Positions 41,948-50,697 of a DNA stretch of 64,000 nt are shown one piece after another. This DNA comes from Acidobacteriota bacterium (GTDB taxonomy: Bacteria > Acidobacteriota > Vicinamibacteria > Vicinamibacterales > SCN-69-37): contig JADJUS010000003.1 in the NCBI GenBank assembly GCA_016716905.1, positions 248,001 through 312,000 on the forward strand, in the 5' to 3' direction. Position 1 is the first letter of the stretch. Every line of letters starts with the position of its first letter. The translations under genes and the position numbers were made by a program. A model generated the notes under the pieces. That model searched no databases and was not told the origin of the DNA. It saw nothing but the letters and a program-made list of their open reading frames with translations.

Positions 41948-43483
41948 TTACCGCTTGCGGACGACCGCGACCTGTTCCTGGCCACCGCGCCACACGAGCA
42001 CGCGGATGAGCGTGCCGACCGTGGCACGCGAGAGCCGGGTGGTCACGTCGGCGGGTGTCGAAACGGCCGCGCCGTTAATCGCGAGAATCACATCACCGGG
42101 CGCCAGCACACCAAGAGCTGCGCTGCGCGGCGATACCTCGGCGACCACTGCGCCTCCACGGCCATCGGGCACCCGCAAACGGCGCGAGATTTCAGGAGTG
42201 ATGGGCTCGATCGAGACGCCAATGCCGGTCTCAATCGGCGCATCAGGCGCCGCCTCTTCAACCACTTCGGTTTCGCCGGCCTCGGTCGCCAGATCGAGTT
42301 CCTCGACCTTCACGTTGAGCGTCAGTTCCTTGCCGCCTCGCATGACCTTTACCGGCACGGATGTGCCAGGCATGGTGCGCGTGACCATGGCGATCAGGTC
42401 TTCGCTGCGGGTGACGGGCTTGCCACCGAACGCCACCACGATGTCGTCCGCCTTCATGCCAGCGCTATCCGCAGGACCGCCTTTGGTCAGGTCCACGATG
42501 ATCGCGCCGCCAGGTTTGGCGAGGCCGAACTCCTTGGCGTCCGCCTCACTCATCATGCCGGGGAACACCTCAACGCCAATCCGGCCGCGCACGACTTTCC
42601 CGTTGCGCAGACCCGGCAGAATCTCTTTCACGGTGTTGATCGGAACCGCGAAGCCGATGCCGATGTTGCCGCCGGCATCGTCTGAAATGATGGCAGTGTT
42701 GATACCCACCACTTCACCGCGGACGTTCAAGAGCGGGCCACCCGAGTTGCCACGGTTGATCGCGGCGTCGGTCTGAATCATCTCGAGGTCGCGGCCGCGC
42801 ACGGGACGCAACTGCGTGTCGGTGCGACCGACCGCGCTCACCACGCCCACCGTCACCGTGTTCGAGAAGCCGAAGGGGTTGCCAATGGCCATCACCCAAT
42901 CGCCGGGCTGAATCTGCTGCGAGTCACCAAACTTGGCCTCGGACAGGGGCGTCTTCGGCATGTCCGTGATCTGCAGCAGGGCACTGTCGGTCAACTTGTC
43001 GCGGCCGACCACCTTGGCCTTCAGTCCGGTGCCGGTTTGCGCCACGTCCATGCCGAACAGGAACACTTCGATGCCCGTGGCGTCTTCGACGACGTGGTTG
43101 TTGGTGAGGATGAAGCCCGTCTTGTCGATGATGAACCCGCTGCCGGCGCCCTGGGCGTCGGGCAGTTCCTGCTGGCGCCCGCGGGGCTGCCGCTGCAGGA
43201 ATTCTTCGAGCAGGCCGCCACCCTGACCAGGCGCCGTGCGCATGCGGCGCGGTGTGGTGGTGCGGATGCTCACGACCACCGGGTTCTGGTCGTGCGCGAT
43301 ATTGCGGAACGTGGCGGCGTCGATGGGACCATCAAGCGGTGCGCTGTTGGTCTCGGGCACGTTGATGGTGCCGGCGAACGAGGCCGGCGTGAAATCGAAG
43401 CGCGCCGCGATCACCATGCCGGCCACAACCGACGCCAAAGCAATCAGGAGCCCGTAAAAAAAGGTCGCCTTGCGATTTGACAT
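41948..43483 (-). CDS. Do/HtrA-family periplasmic serine endoprotease
   Basis: 511 residues. An N-terminal membrane/signal helix (FFYGLLIALASVVAGMVIAA) is followed by the S1C protease domain with the triad His130 (TNNHVVEDA), Asp166 (KLTDSALLQI) and Ser247 (INRGNSGGPL), and two PDZ domains (~300-385 and ~420-505). The layout equals DegP/DegQ/MucD, which remove misfolded envelope proteins and in some bacteria cleave anti-sigma factors. A promoter-like TATACT and a 17-bp palindrome precede it, suggesting specific control. Confidence 0.93.
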   Translation of the reverse strand: MSNRKATFFYGLLIALASVVAGMVIAARFDFTPASFAGTINVPETNSAPLDGPIDAATFRNIAHDQNPVVVSIRTTTPRRMRTAPGQGGGLLEEFLQRQPRGRQQELPDAQGAGSGFIIDKTGFILTNNHVVEDATGIEVFLFGMDVAQTGTGLKAKVVGRDKLTDSALLQITDMPKTPLSEAKFGDSQQIQPGDWVMAIGNPFGFSNTVTVGVVSAVGRTDTQLRPVRGRDLEMIQTDAAINRGNSGGPLLNVRGEVVGINTAIISDDAGGNIGIGFAVPINTVKEILPGLRNGKVVRGRIGVEVFPGMMSEADAKEFGLAKPGGAIIVDLTKGGPADSAGMKADDIVVAFGGKPVTRSEDLIAMVTRTMPGTSVPVKVMRGGKELTLNVKVEELDLATEAGETEVVEEAAPDAPIETGIGVSIEPITPEISRRLRVPDGRGGAVVAEVSPRSAALGVLAPGDVILAINGAAVSTPADVTTRLSRATVGTLIRVLVWRGGQEQVAVVRKR

Positions 43484-43515
43484 GACTGTTGTTAACTCCT
43501 CAAAAAAGTGTTCCT

Positions 43516-43542
43516 GAATACCCCAGGTATTCCGGCAGTATA
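43516..43542 (-). promoter_or_regulatory. htrA promoter -10 with adjacent operator palindrome
   Basis: The minus strand has TATACT (43537-43542) followed 4 bp downstream by the perfect palindrome GAATACC-TGG-GGTATTC (43516-43532), 33 bp before the ATG. A site placed just after the -10 would act as a repressor operator. No convincing -35 is seen. Regulator unknown. Confidence 0.45.
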
Positions 43543-43604
43543 CATACAGCTAGGACGCCGCCCCCCGACTGAAAGTTTCGGCCCGGGCGGGAGCTACAGA
43601 TTCT

Positions 43605-44063
43605 TTACATTTCGCCGTTCCAGTCGTCGGGCTCAGCTGCCGTTGACCGGAAGACTTCCAGGTGCCACTTGCCGCCGCCCCAGGGTTCGATGATGTCGGC
43701 CGCAATGACGTCCACCAGGATTTCGGCGAACGACCGCTGCTCGGGATCCTTCTCCAGGTGGTACGCCGGATCGTCCCAGACGAAGCTGGGGTAGAGCAGC
43801 AGGGTCAGAAAGAGGTCGAATCCGTCATCGATGACCGTGATGAGCCCGACAGGCCGCTTCTGAGTGGAATGGTAGACGAGATACTTTTCGGCGCTTTGCG
43901 CACGGATATACCGCTTGAGCGTGAACTCGCGGGCCACGATGTCTTCGACCGCGATCTTCTTCTCCCAGCATTCGCGGCAGTAGCGCTCGTCGCCCCGGGG
44001 CTCCACCACGTCTTTCGCGTTGCACAACGCGCACCGCACCACATCCGCGCTCTTTCGGGCCAT
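43605..44063 (-). CDS. Zinc-ribbon hypothetical protein
   Basis: 152 residues from ATG 44063. A CxxC...CxxC ribbon (CALCNAKDVVEPRGDERYCREC) is followed by a mixed alpha/beta domain with YLVYHSTQKRPVGLITVIDD and a Trp-rich end (IEPWGGGKWHLEVFRS). No signal peptide, so probably cytosolic. Family not recognised. It lies 17 bp below glgP and 121 bp above htrA on the same strand, in the dehydratase-phosphorylase-zinc ribbon-htrA run. Confidence 0.65.
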   Translation of the reverse strand: MARKSADVVRCALCNAKDVVEPRGDERYCRECWEKKIAVEDIVAREFTLKRYIRAQSAEKYLVYHSTQKRPVGLITVIDDGFDLFLTLLLYPSFVWDDPAYHLEKDPEQRSFAEILVDVIAADIIEPWGGGKWHLEVFRSTAAEPDDWNGEM

Positions 44064-44080
44064 CGCCTGATTGTACCTTC

Positions 44081-46240
44081 CTACTTCCGGAACGAAGGCG
44101 CGTAGGCGCGTTCGATGTAGTCCTTCAGCATGCGCCTGGTGCTGAACCTGGGCGTCACCGTGGCAATCGACTGTTTCACGGTGGACATCCAACGGGTCGG
44201 TACCCCCTTGGTGGACCGTTCGTAGAAGCGCGGAACGACCTCGGTTTCGAGCAATCGATACAGCGCATCCGCATCCGCGTCGTCCACCGCGCCGTGGTCC
44301 GCGCCGGTGATTCCGCCGTCGATGAGCCACCCGTTGTCGCCGGTATAGCCTTCGGCCCACCAACCGTCGCCAATCGAGAGGTGGGGCACGCCGTTCATGG
44401 CCGCCTTCATGCCGCTGGTGCCACTGGCTTCGAGCGGCTTGCGCGGGTTGTTGAGCCACACGTCGCAGCCCTGCACCAGCTTGTGCGCCACGTGCAGGTC
44501 GTAGTCGTCGACAAACGCCACGCGTCCGCCGAACATCGGGTCCAGCGCCTGACGGAAGATGTTCTGCAGATGATGCTTGCCGCCGTCATCAGCGGGATGC
44601 GCCTTGCCGGCAAACACCAGTTGCATCGGGTGCTTGGGGTTGTTGATGAGACGCGCGAGCCGCGCCGGGTCGCGGAAGATCAGGTCGGGCCGCTTGTAGC
44701 CGGTGAAGCGTCGCGCGAAACCAATTGTCAGCGCGTGGGGATCGAGCATCGCGCCCCCGGCCACCACTCGCGCGGTGCCGGCGTTTTCTTCGGCGAACCG
44801 CACGCGTGCGCGTTCGCGCACGAACTCAAACAAGGACTCGCGCAGGGACCTGCGAACCGCCCAGAGTTCCTCGTCGGGAATGTCGAAGACTGCGGTCCAG
44901 AAGGCCGGTTCATCGTATCGGTCGCGCCATTGCGCACCCATGTGCCGGTCGAACAGCTTGCCCAGGTCTCCGGCCACCCACGTGGGCACGTGCACGCCGT
45001 TGGTGATGGCGCCCACAGGTCGGTCGCCGGTGGCCAGGTCCGGCCACAACGGCGCGAACATCTCGCGCGTCACGTCGCCGTGCAATTGGCTCACGGCGTT
45101 GATGGCGCCGGCCGATCGCATCGCAAGCGCCGTCATGTTGAACTGCGGTCCCGCGCCGTTGTCGTAGGTGCCGAGCGCCAGGAAGTGATCGCGCTCTTCG
45201 CCCATCGAGCCCCAGCAGTTGGCGAGTTGCTGTTCGACCAGGTTGAAGGGGAACGCATCGTGGCCGGCCGGCACCGGCGTGTGGGTGGTGAACACCGTGG
45301 TGCGCCGCACTTCAACGAGGGCGGTTTCCCACGTGGCGCCGGTCGCCAGTTCATCGCGCAACCGCTGCAATACAACAAACGCCGCGTGGCCTTCGTTCAG
45401 GTGCCAGACCGCGGGCGCGAGTCCGAGGGCTCGCAGCGCCAGGACGCCGCCGAGGCCGAGTATGACTTCCTGCTGCAGGCGCATGTCCTGACCGCCGCTG
45501 TACAGGCGCGCCGACAATTCGCGGTCCCACGGCTGGTTCTGCTCCAGGTCGGTGTCGAGCAACAGCAGTCGCACACGCCCCAAGCGCACTTCCCACACCT
45601 GCACCAGCACGGTTCGGGTGCCCAGCGGCACGGCCACCACACACGGTTTGCGATCGTGGGTCTGGGCCTTGGCGATCGGGGCATCGGCCCAATTCAGCCG
45701 CTCGTACACTTCCTGCTGCCAGCCATCGGCCGAGACGCGCTGGCGGAAGTAGCCCTGCGGATACATGAAGCCCACCCCGACAAACGGGATGCCCAGGTCG
45801 CTTGCTTCCTTGCAGTGGTCGCCTGCCAGCACACCAAGTCCGCCGGCGTAAATCGGCAGTGACTGATGCAGCGCGAACTCCGCCGAAAAGTAGGCGACGA
45901 CGCGATCGGGGGCCCCGCCGGGACGTTCTGATGGCGCGCCTACGCGAGTCTGCCAGTACGTCCGCGCGTGGCCGTTGGCCGGTGCGCGCCACGCATCCAT
46001 CGTCAGCAGCGCGCGATCGTAGGCGGCAAGGAAATCCGGGTCGTTGGCCGCGCGTTCAAGCACGGCCACGTCCATCTGCCGGAGCATGAGCACCGGGTTG
46101 TGCGCGGATTGTTTCCAGCGCAGGTAGTCGAGCCGCCGGAACACTTCCCGGCCGGCGTTCCAGGTCCATGACAGGTCGTGCGCAAGTTCGGGGAGCCGTG
46201 AGAGACGTTCGGGGAGCAGGGTCAGGTCTGGTGGAGTCAT
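44081..46240 (-). CDS. glgP: Alpha-glucan phosphorylase (glgP type with DUF3417)
   Basis: 719 residues, the short form. The DUF3417 N-terminal segment (LPELAHDLSWTWNAGREVFR) identifies the branch common in Acidobacteria and archaea. Substrate and PLP-site motifs: VAYFSAEFALHQSLPIYAGG, HLNEGHAAFVVLQR and EASGTSGMKAAMNGVPHLSI, where the Lys carries pyridoxal phosphate. It releases glucose-1-phosphate from glycogen or maltodextrins. It starts 10 bp after the dehydratase gene stop. Confidence 0.92.
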   Translation of the reverse strand: MTPPDLTLLPERLSRLPELAHDLSWTWNAGREVFRRLDYLRWKQSAHNPVLMLRQMDVAVLERAANDPDFLAAYDRALLTMDAWRAPANGHARTYWQTRVGAPSERPGGAPDRVVAYFSAEFALHQSLPIYAGGLGVLAGDHCKEASDLGIPFVGVGFMYPQGYFRQRVSADGWQQEVYERLNWADAPIAKAQTHDRKPCVVAVPLGTRTVLVQVWEVRLGRVRLLLLDTDLEQNQPWDRELSARLYSGGQDMRLQQEVILGLGGVLALRALGLAPAVWHLNEGHAAFVVLQRLRDELATGATWETALVEVRRTTVFTTHTPVPAGHDAFPFNLVEQQLANCWGSMGEERDHFLALGTYDNGAGPQFNMTALAMRSAGAINAVSQLHGDVTREMFAPLWPDLATGDRPVGAITNGVHVPTWVAGDLGKLFDRHMGAQWRDRYDEPAFWTAVFDIPDEELWAVRRSLRESLFEFVRERARVRFAEENAGTARVVAGGAMLDPHALTIGFARRFTGYKRPDLIFRDPARLARLINNPKHPMQLVFAGKAHPADDGGKHHLQNIFRQALDPMFGGRVAFVDDYDLHVAHKLVQGCDVWLNNPRKPLEASGTSGMKAAMNGVPHLSIGDGWWAEGYTGDNGWLIDGGITGADHGAVDDADADALYRLLETEVVPRFYERSTKGVPTRWMSTVKQSIATVTPRFSTRRMLKDYIERAYAPSFRK

Positions 46241-46250
46241 TCCGTAACAG

Positions 46251-47222
46251 TCATTCCGTCACAACCGCGGCGAAGCGGGAGAGATCAATGTTGCCGCCCG
46301 ACACCACCACGACAATGCGTTTGTGGCCGGCCGCGCGAACCTTGGGAGAAAGTGCGGCGGCGATGGCGCATGCGCCCGCGCCCTCCGCGATGATGTGGCA
46401 ACGCTGGGCGGCCAGGCGCATGGCAGCGGCGGTGTCGGCGAGTGACACCACCACCGACGCATCCACGGCGTCCTTGAGCAGGGGCCACATCGACGGCAGC
46501 ACTGAGCGACCGCCGGCGCCATCCACAAACGATGGCGTCCACTGCTCGAACCGCATCGGGCGTCCGGCGGCGAGCGAGGCCGCGAGAGGCGCGGCAGTTT
46601 CCGGTTCGGCGGCGTAGACCTTGGCCTCGGGTTTCAGCGCACGCATCACGCAGCCGATGCCGGCCAGCAGGCCGCCGCCACCGATGGCGGCGATGACGGC
46701 GTCCACATCGGGCACCTCATCGAGAATCTCGAGGGCCACTGTGCCGTTCCCGCAAATGAAATCATCATCGTCAAACGGATGGACGAAGTGGCCGGTCATG
46801 CGCGACGAGCGATGCTCTTCGACGGTTTTCCAGCACTCATCGTAGGTGGCGCGATGAATCGTGGCGCCCAGCCGCTCGATGTTGGCGATTTTTGTCGCGG
46901 GCGCCGTGTCCATGACCAGGACCGAGGCGTGGGCGCCAGCTTCACGGGCTGCCAGGGCCACACCTTGTGCCGCGTTGCCCGCGCTCACCGTCCAGACACC
47001 TTCGGCCAGGGCGGACTTCGGGAGTCGGGCAATGGCGTTCGCCGCTCCGCGGAGTTTGAAGGAGCCGATGGGCTGGAAGATCTCGAGTTTGAGGAAGATT
47101 TCCGGGGCGCTGTGATCGATCGGATCCAGCCGGATGATCGGGGTGCGGATGGCGACCGAGTAGACCCGGGATGCGGCCGCACGAACGGCTTCCAGGGAAA
47201 TGGCGCGGTTGGTTACGTCCAT
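46251..47222 (-). CDS. PLP-dependent threonine/serine dehydratase family enzyme
   Basis: 323 residues from ATG 47222; the longer frame to 47288 runs into a palindromic spacer. Fold-type II signatures: IFQPIGSFKLRGAANAI (PLP Lys in GSFKLRGA), VWTVSAGNAAQGVALAAREA and the phosphate-binding glycine loop IAAIGGGGLLAGI. Such enzymes deaminate threonine or serine, or racemise serine; no ACT regulatory domain is present, so a catabolic or racemase role is as likely as isoleucine synthesis. Confidence 0.85.
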   Translation of the reverse strand: MDVTNRAISLEAVRAAASRVYSVAIRTPIIRLDPIDHSAPEIFLKLEIFQPIGSFKLRGAANAIARLPKSALAEGVWTVSAGNAAQGVALAAREAGAHASVLVMDTAPATKIANIERLGATIHRATYDECWKTVEEHRSSRMTGHFVHPFDDDDFICGNGTVALEILDEVPDVDAVIAAIGGGGLLAGIGCVMRALKPEAKVYAAEPETAAPLAASLAAGRPMRFEQWTPSFVDGAGGRSVLPSMWPLLKDAVDASVVVSLADTAAAMRLAAQRCHIIAEGAGACAIAAALSPKVRAAGHKRIVVVVSGGNIDLSRFAAVVTE

Positions 47223-47261
47223 AGGAAACGGAAATCGTATCACTACGCGAAAACGACCAGT

Positions 47262-47286
47262 GAAAACGACCTCAGAGGTCGTTTTC
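47262..47286. repeat. GAAAACGACCTC palindrome
   Basis: GAAAACGACCTC and GAGGTCGTTTTC flank a single A, giving a 25-bp near-perfect palindrome between divergent genes. The same palindrome forms the core of the long inverted repeat at 50561-50696. Confidence 0.75.
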
Positions 47287-47323
47287 ATTGCCTCATTGGC
47301 TCATTCTCTTCTATGCTCCCGGA

Positions 47324-48463
47324 ATGAGCAGAATCAGCAGGCGCGATTTCATGGCCAGTACGGCAGTGGCGGGTCTTGCGGCGGCAGCCGAACCATTGGT
47401 GGCGGCCTCCCATCGTGAAAGTCCTGAGCGGGCTCCGGGGGTGAAGGTGCAGAGCAGCGTACGTCCCGTCATCATCTCTTCGTCGAACGGACAGCGGTAC
47501 AAGAACGGCGGCACAAAGACCTGTGTCGAGACCGCGTTCGAAATGATGATGAAGGGCAGCGATGTGCTCGACGCGCTCATCGCCGGCGTCAACATCGTGG
47601 AACTGGACCCGCTTGATACCAGTGTCGGGTACGGCGGGTTGCCGAATGCCGATGGCGTCGTGCAACTCGACGCGTCGGTGATGCATGGTCCGAAGAAGCG
47701 CGCGGGCGCGGTTGGTGCGCTCGAAGGTGTACGGACACCGTCGCTCGTGGCCAAGGCGGTCATGGACATGACCGACCATCACCTCATCGTGGGCAAAGAC
47801 GCGCAGACGTTTGCCCGGAACATGGGCTTCACGATTGAGGCGGACATTAACAGCGACGTGTCGCGCAAGGCCTGGCAGGAATGGAAGCGGCGCAGCGATC
47901 CACTGCACTATCTGGACCCGAATCGCCGCGAGGCCGCGCTGCGTGACGTGATGATGAGCATGGTGGCGGATGGGTTCATCAATGAGAACCACATCTACGG
48001 CACCATCAATTGCAATGGTGTGAGCGCCAAGGGTGAAATCTGCGGCGTGACCACCACGAGCGGACTCGCATGGAAGATCCCGGGCCGGCTCGGCGACTCG
48101 CCGATTCTTGGCGCGGGCCTCTATGTGGACGGCGAAGTGGGCGCTGCCGGATCGACCGGCCGCGGTGAAGCCAATCTGTTCAGTCAGTGCTCCATGCTGA
48201 TCGTCGAGGAAATGCGGCGCGGCAAGAGTCCGAAAGATGCCGGCCTGGAAGCGTGCCGCCGCATCCAGCGCAATACGATCGAGAAACGGCTGCTGAACGA
48301 CCGCGGCACCCCGAACTTCAACGTGAACTTCTATGTCCTCAATGCGAAGGGCGACCACGCCGGCGTGGCGCTCTACGCAAACGCGGGCAGCACTTACGCG
48401 GTCTGTGACGAGAAGGGCGCGCGGCTCGAACAGATCGAAGCGCTGCTTCCCGGCGCCGCTTAG
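47324..48463 (+). CDS. Tat-exported N(4)-(beta-N-acetylglucosaminyl)-L-asparaginase
   Basis: 379 residues from ATG 47324, which gives a Tat signal (ISRRDFMASTAVAGLAAAA). The Ntn-hydrolase family T2 features are present: VETAFEMMMKGSDVLDALIA, GYGGLPNADGVVQLD, and the autocleavage site ICGVTTTSGLAWKIPGR with the new N-terminal Thr, followed by GDSPILGAGLYVD. The enzyme cleaves the GlcNAc-Asn bond of N-glycan stubs or simple asparagine derivatives. Export suggests scavenging of glycopeptides. Confidence 0.88.
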   Translation: MSRISRRDFMASTAVAGLAAAAEPLVAASHRESPERAPGVKVQSSVRPVIISSSNGQRYKNGGTKTCVETAFEMMMKGSDVLDALIAGVNIVELDPLDTSVGYGGLPNADGVVQLDASVMHGPKKRAGAVGALEGVRTPSLVAKAVMDMTDHHLIVGKDAQTFARNMGFTIEADINSDVSRKAWQEWKRRSDPLHYLDPNRREAALRDVMMSMVADGFINENHIYGTINCNGVSAKGEICGVTTTSGLAWKIPGRLGDSPILGAGLYVDGEVGAAGSTGRGEANLFSQCSMLIVEEMRRGKSPKDAGLEACRRIQRNTIEKRLLNDRGTPNFNVNFYVLNAKGDHAGVALYANAGSTYAVCDEKGARLEQIEALLPGAA

Positions 48464-48474
48464 GCTGGTATTTC

Positions 48475-48545
48475 GTAGCGCGGCCTGGTTCTCAAGGCCG
48501 CGGTGGTCGGCGCGCTTGAGGACCAGCGCGCCCTACGTTCGGAAT
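48475..48545. repeat. Dispersed GCGCGGCCT...CTTGAGGACC repeat
   Basis: Between two co-directional genes lie CGTAGCGCGGCCTGGTTCTC and, inverted, CTTGAGGACCAGCGCGCCCT plus ACG, with several short self-complementary blocks. It is a member of the window-wide CTTGAGGA/CTACG family. Confidence 0.6.
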
Positions 48546-48578
48546 TGTCAAGTGTGGCGAGTGAAAGGGTGATCGGCG

Positions 48579-50543
48579 ATGAAGCGAGTAGTGACGATTG
48601 TCGGAAGTCTGGCCGTGACGGCGGTTGTGGTGTGGGCGGCTGGGGCGCGCGCGGGGGCGCAGCAGGCGTCGGTGACCGCCGGGCAGACCGGGCCGGACGG
48701 CAAGACGTACCGCGTCGGTGGTGGCACGCGCGACGGGGCGTCGGCGTTCCCGCTGGTGAGGTACGAGCAGATGAAGCCGCTCGTGCCGGGGCAGGTGGAC
48801 TTCAAGCACTTCCATAGTTACGAGGAAGCCAGCGACATCCTGCGCATGTGGGCGCGCCAGTATCCCGACCTGGTGGATCTCTACTCGGTGGGCCGTTCGC
48901 TTGAAGGCCGCGAGATCTGGCAGATCACGATCACCAACAAGAAGACAGGACGGCACACCGACAAGCCCGCGATGTTCATTGAGGGCGGACGGCACGCCGG
49001 CGAAATTTCCGGCATCGAAGCCACCTTGTATTTCGCCAATCACCTGCTGACCAGCTACGGCAAAGACGCCGCAATGACGAAGCTGGTGGACACCAAGACG
49101 TTCTACGCCAAGCCGCACAACAACCCCGACGGCGCGTCGGTGTATCACTACACGGCGCAGGCGCTGCGCTCCACCGTGCGGCCGTACGACAGCGACAACG
49201 ATGGCCTCGTGGACGAGGATTCCGGCGAAGACCTGGATGGTGACGGGTTCGTCCGTCAGATGCGGAAGTACGTGGGCCCCGGCAAGGGCAACGCCAATGT
49301 GGACAAGGCGGATCCCAAGGGCCGGATCATGCAGAACGTGCCCATGGGCCAGGGCGAGTATCTGATGCTGGGCAGTGAGGGCTATGACAACGACGGCGAC
49401 GGCCGCGTGAACGAGGACGGCATCGGCGGCCTCGATCTGCACCGCAACTACCCGGAAAACTGGCGGCCGATGACCGAAGAGACCAGCCGCGGCCAGACGC
49501 AGGGCGGCGCCGGTGAGTATCCGCTGTCGGAACCCGAGACGATGGCGGTGTTTTCGTTCCTGATGCGGCACCCGCACATCGGCGTGGTGCAGTCGCTCGA
49601 TACGTCGGTGCCGATGATCCTGCGCGGGCCGTCCACCTCGAAGTCCGAGGAATCAGTGTTCCCCGAGGACCTCGTGTATCTGAAGAAGTTTGATGCCGAA
49701 GGGATCAGGATCACCGGTTATCCCTGGGCGGGTGACACGTACTGGCAGTACTCCAACCGTGGTCGGGGAGGCGCCGCGCCCAACCCGGACGCGCCGGGGT
49801 CGCCGCTCTTCGGGCACGGACCGGACTTCGGCTACCTGTATTACGGCGCGATTTGGTACGGCAACGAGATCTGGGATGGCGGCCGGTTGCTTGAAGCCGA
49901 TGCGAACGGAGACGGCCAGTCGACCGACCTCGAGAAGCTGATGTGGTTCGACAAGAACTCCAAAGACACCAGCATCTTCCAGCCGTGGACGAAAACCTCG
50001 CATCCAACCCAGGGCGAGGTTGAAGTTGGTGGATGGAACCCGAAGTTCTGGAGCCAGAATCCGCCGCCGGAAATGCTCGAGAAGTGGGCGCGCAATGAGG
50101 CGATGTTCAATATCTACCTGGCGCAGCAAATGGCGCAGGTGAAGATTGTCTCGGCCACCACGAAGCCCGCGGCTGACGGCGCCACGGAGCTGACCGTGGT
50201 TGTCACCAACGAAGGCGGGCTGCCGACCGCGCTCGAGATCGCCAAGCGCGTGAAGATCGTACAGGAAGATACCGTCGCCGTTGACCACGCGGCAACACAG
50301 ACGGTGTCACGCGTCGGCGCTGCGGCGGCACCAGGCGGCGGTCGCGGACGCGGCGGCTTCGGAGGTCGCGGCGGCGCGGCGCCGGATCCCAACGCTCGCC
50401 GGCGCACGGCCGAAGGCATCGGCTGGCTCAAGCCCGGCGAAACGAAGACCGTGGCGTGGACCGTGCGCGGCGCAGGACCCGTGACGGTGACGGTGGGGTC
50501 AACGCGCGGCGGCGTGGCGACTCAGACGGTCGAGATCAGGTAG
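48579..50543 (+). CDS. Secreted M14 family zinc carboxypeptidase
   Basis: 654 residues with a signal peptide (SLAVTAVVVWAAGARAGAQQ). The M14 domain starts near residue 65 (FKHFHSYEEASDILRMWARQ) and has the zinc motif EGGRHAGEISG (His-x-x-Glu, ~140) and GLDLHRNYPENW (third ligand/substrate region), with an acidic DSDNDGLVDEDSGEDLDGDG calcium-loop-like insert between them. A C-terminal Gly/Arg/Ala-rich linker leads to a small beta domain. It probably trims peptides in the periplasm or outside the cell. Confidence 0.87.
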   Translation: MKRVVTIVGSLAVTAVVVWAAGARAGAQQASVTAGQTGPDGKTYRVGGGTRDGASAFPLVRYEQMKPLVPGQVDFKHFHSYEEASDILRMWARQYPDLVDLYSVGRSLEGREIWQITITNKKTGRHTDKPAMFIEGGRHAGEISGIEATLYFANHLLTSYGKDAAMTKLVDTKTFYAKPHNNPDGASVYHYTAQALRSTVRPYDSDNDGLVDEDSGEDLDGDGFVRQMRKYVGPGKGNANVDKADPKGRIMQNVPMGQGEYLMLGSEGYDNDGDGRVNEDGIGGLDLHRNYPENWRPMTEETSRGQTQGGAGEYPLSEPETMAVFSFLMRHPHIGVVQSLDTSVPMILRGPSTSKSEESVFPEDLVYLKKFDAEGIRITGYPWAGDTYWQYSNRGRGGAAPNPDAPGSPLFGHGPDFGYLYYGAIWYGNEIWDGGRLLEADANGDGQSTDLEKLMWFDKNSKDTSIFQPWTKTSHPTQGEVEVGGWNPKFWSQNPPPEMLEKWARNEAMFNIYLAQQMAQVKIVSATTKPAADGATELTVVVTNEGGLPTALEIAKRVKIVQEDTVAVDHAATQTVSRVGAAAAPGGGRGRGGFGGRGGAAPDPNARRRTAEGIGWLKPGETKTVAWTVRGAGPVTVTVGSTRGGVATQTVEIR

Positions 50544-50560
50544 GGGGACCGAGACAATAG

Positions 50561-50696
50561 GGGGACGGGTGTCGATCTGTGGAAAACTCCGACTGCGAAA
50601 ACGACCTCTGAGGTAGTTTTCGTAGTGGTGGGTACCGAAAACTACCTCAGAGGTCGTTTTCGGTCCTGAGTTTTCCACAGATCGACACCCGTCCCC
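50561..50696. terminator. 136-bp inverted repeat between convergent genes
   Basis: Arms of ~62 nt (50561-50622, 50636-50696) pair except for a few bases near the middle. The tips contain the GAAAACGACCTC-GAGGT palindrome also found at 47262-47286. It fills the gap between the M14 and P1 peptidase genes, so it probably stops transcription from both sides, although T-runs are absent. Confidence 0.75.
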
Positions 50697-50697
50697 T

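Noticed and set aside
44294..45862. 522-residue plus-strand frame opposite the glucan phosphorylase
   Set aside because: Antisense shadow; the phosphorylase frame carries the PLP-lysine and DUF3417 motifs.
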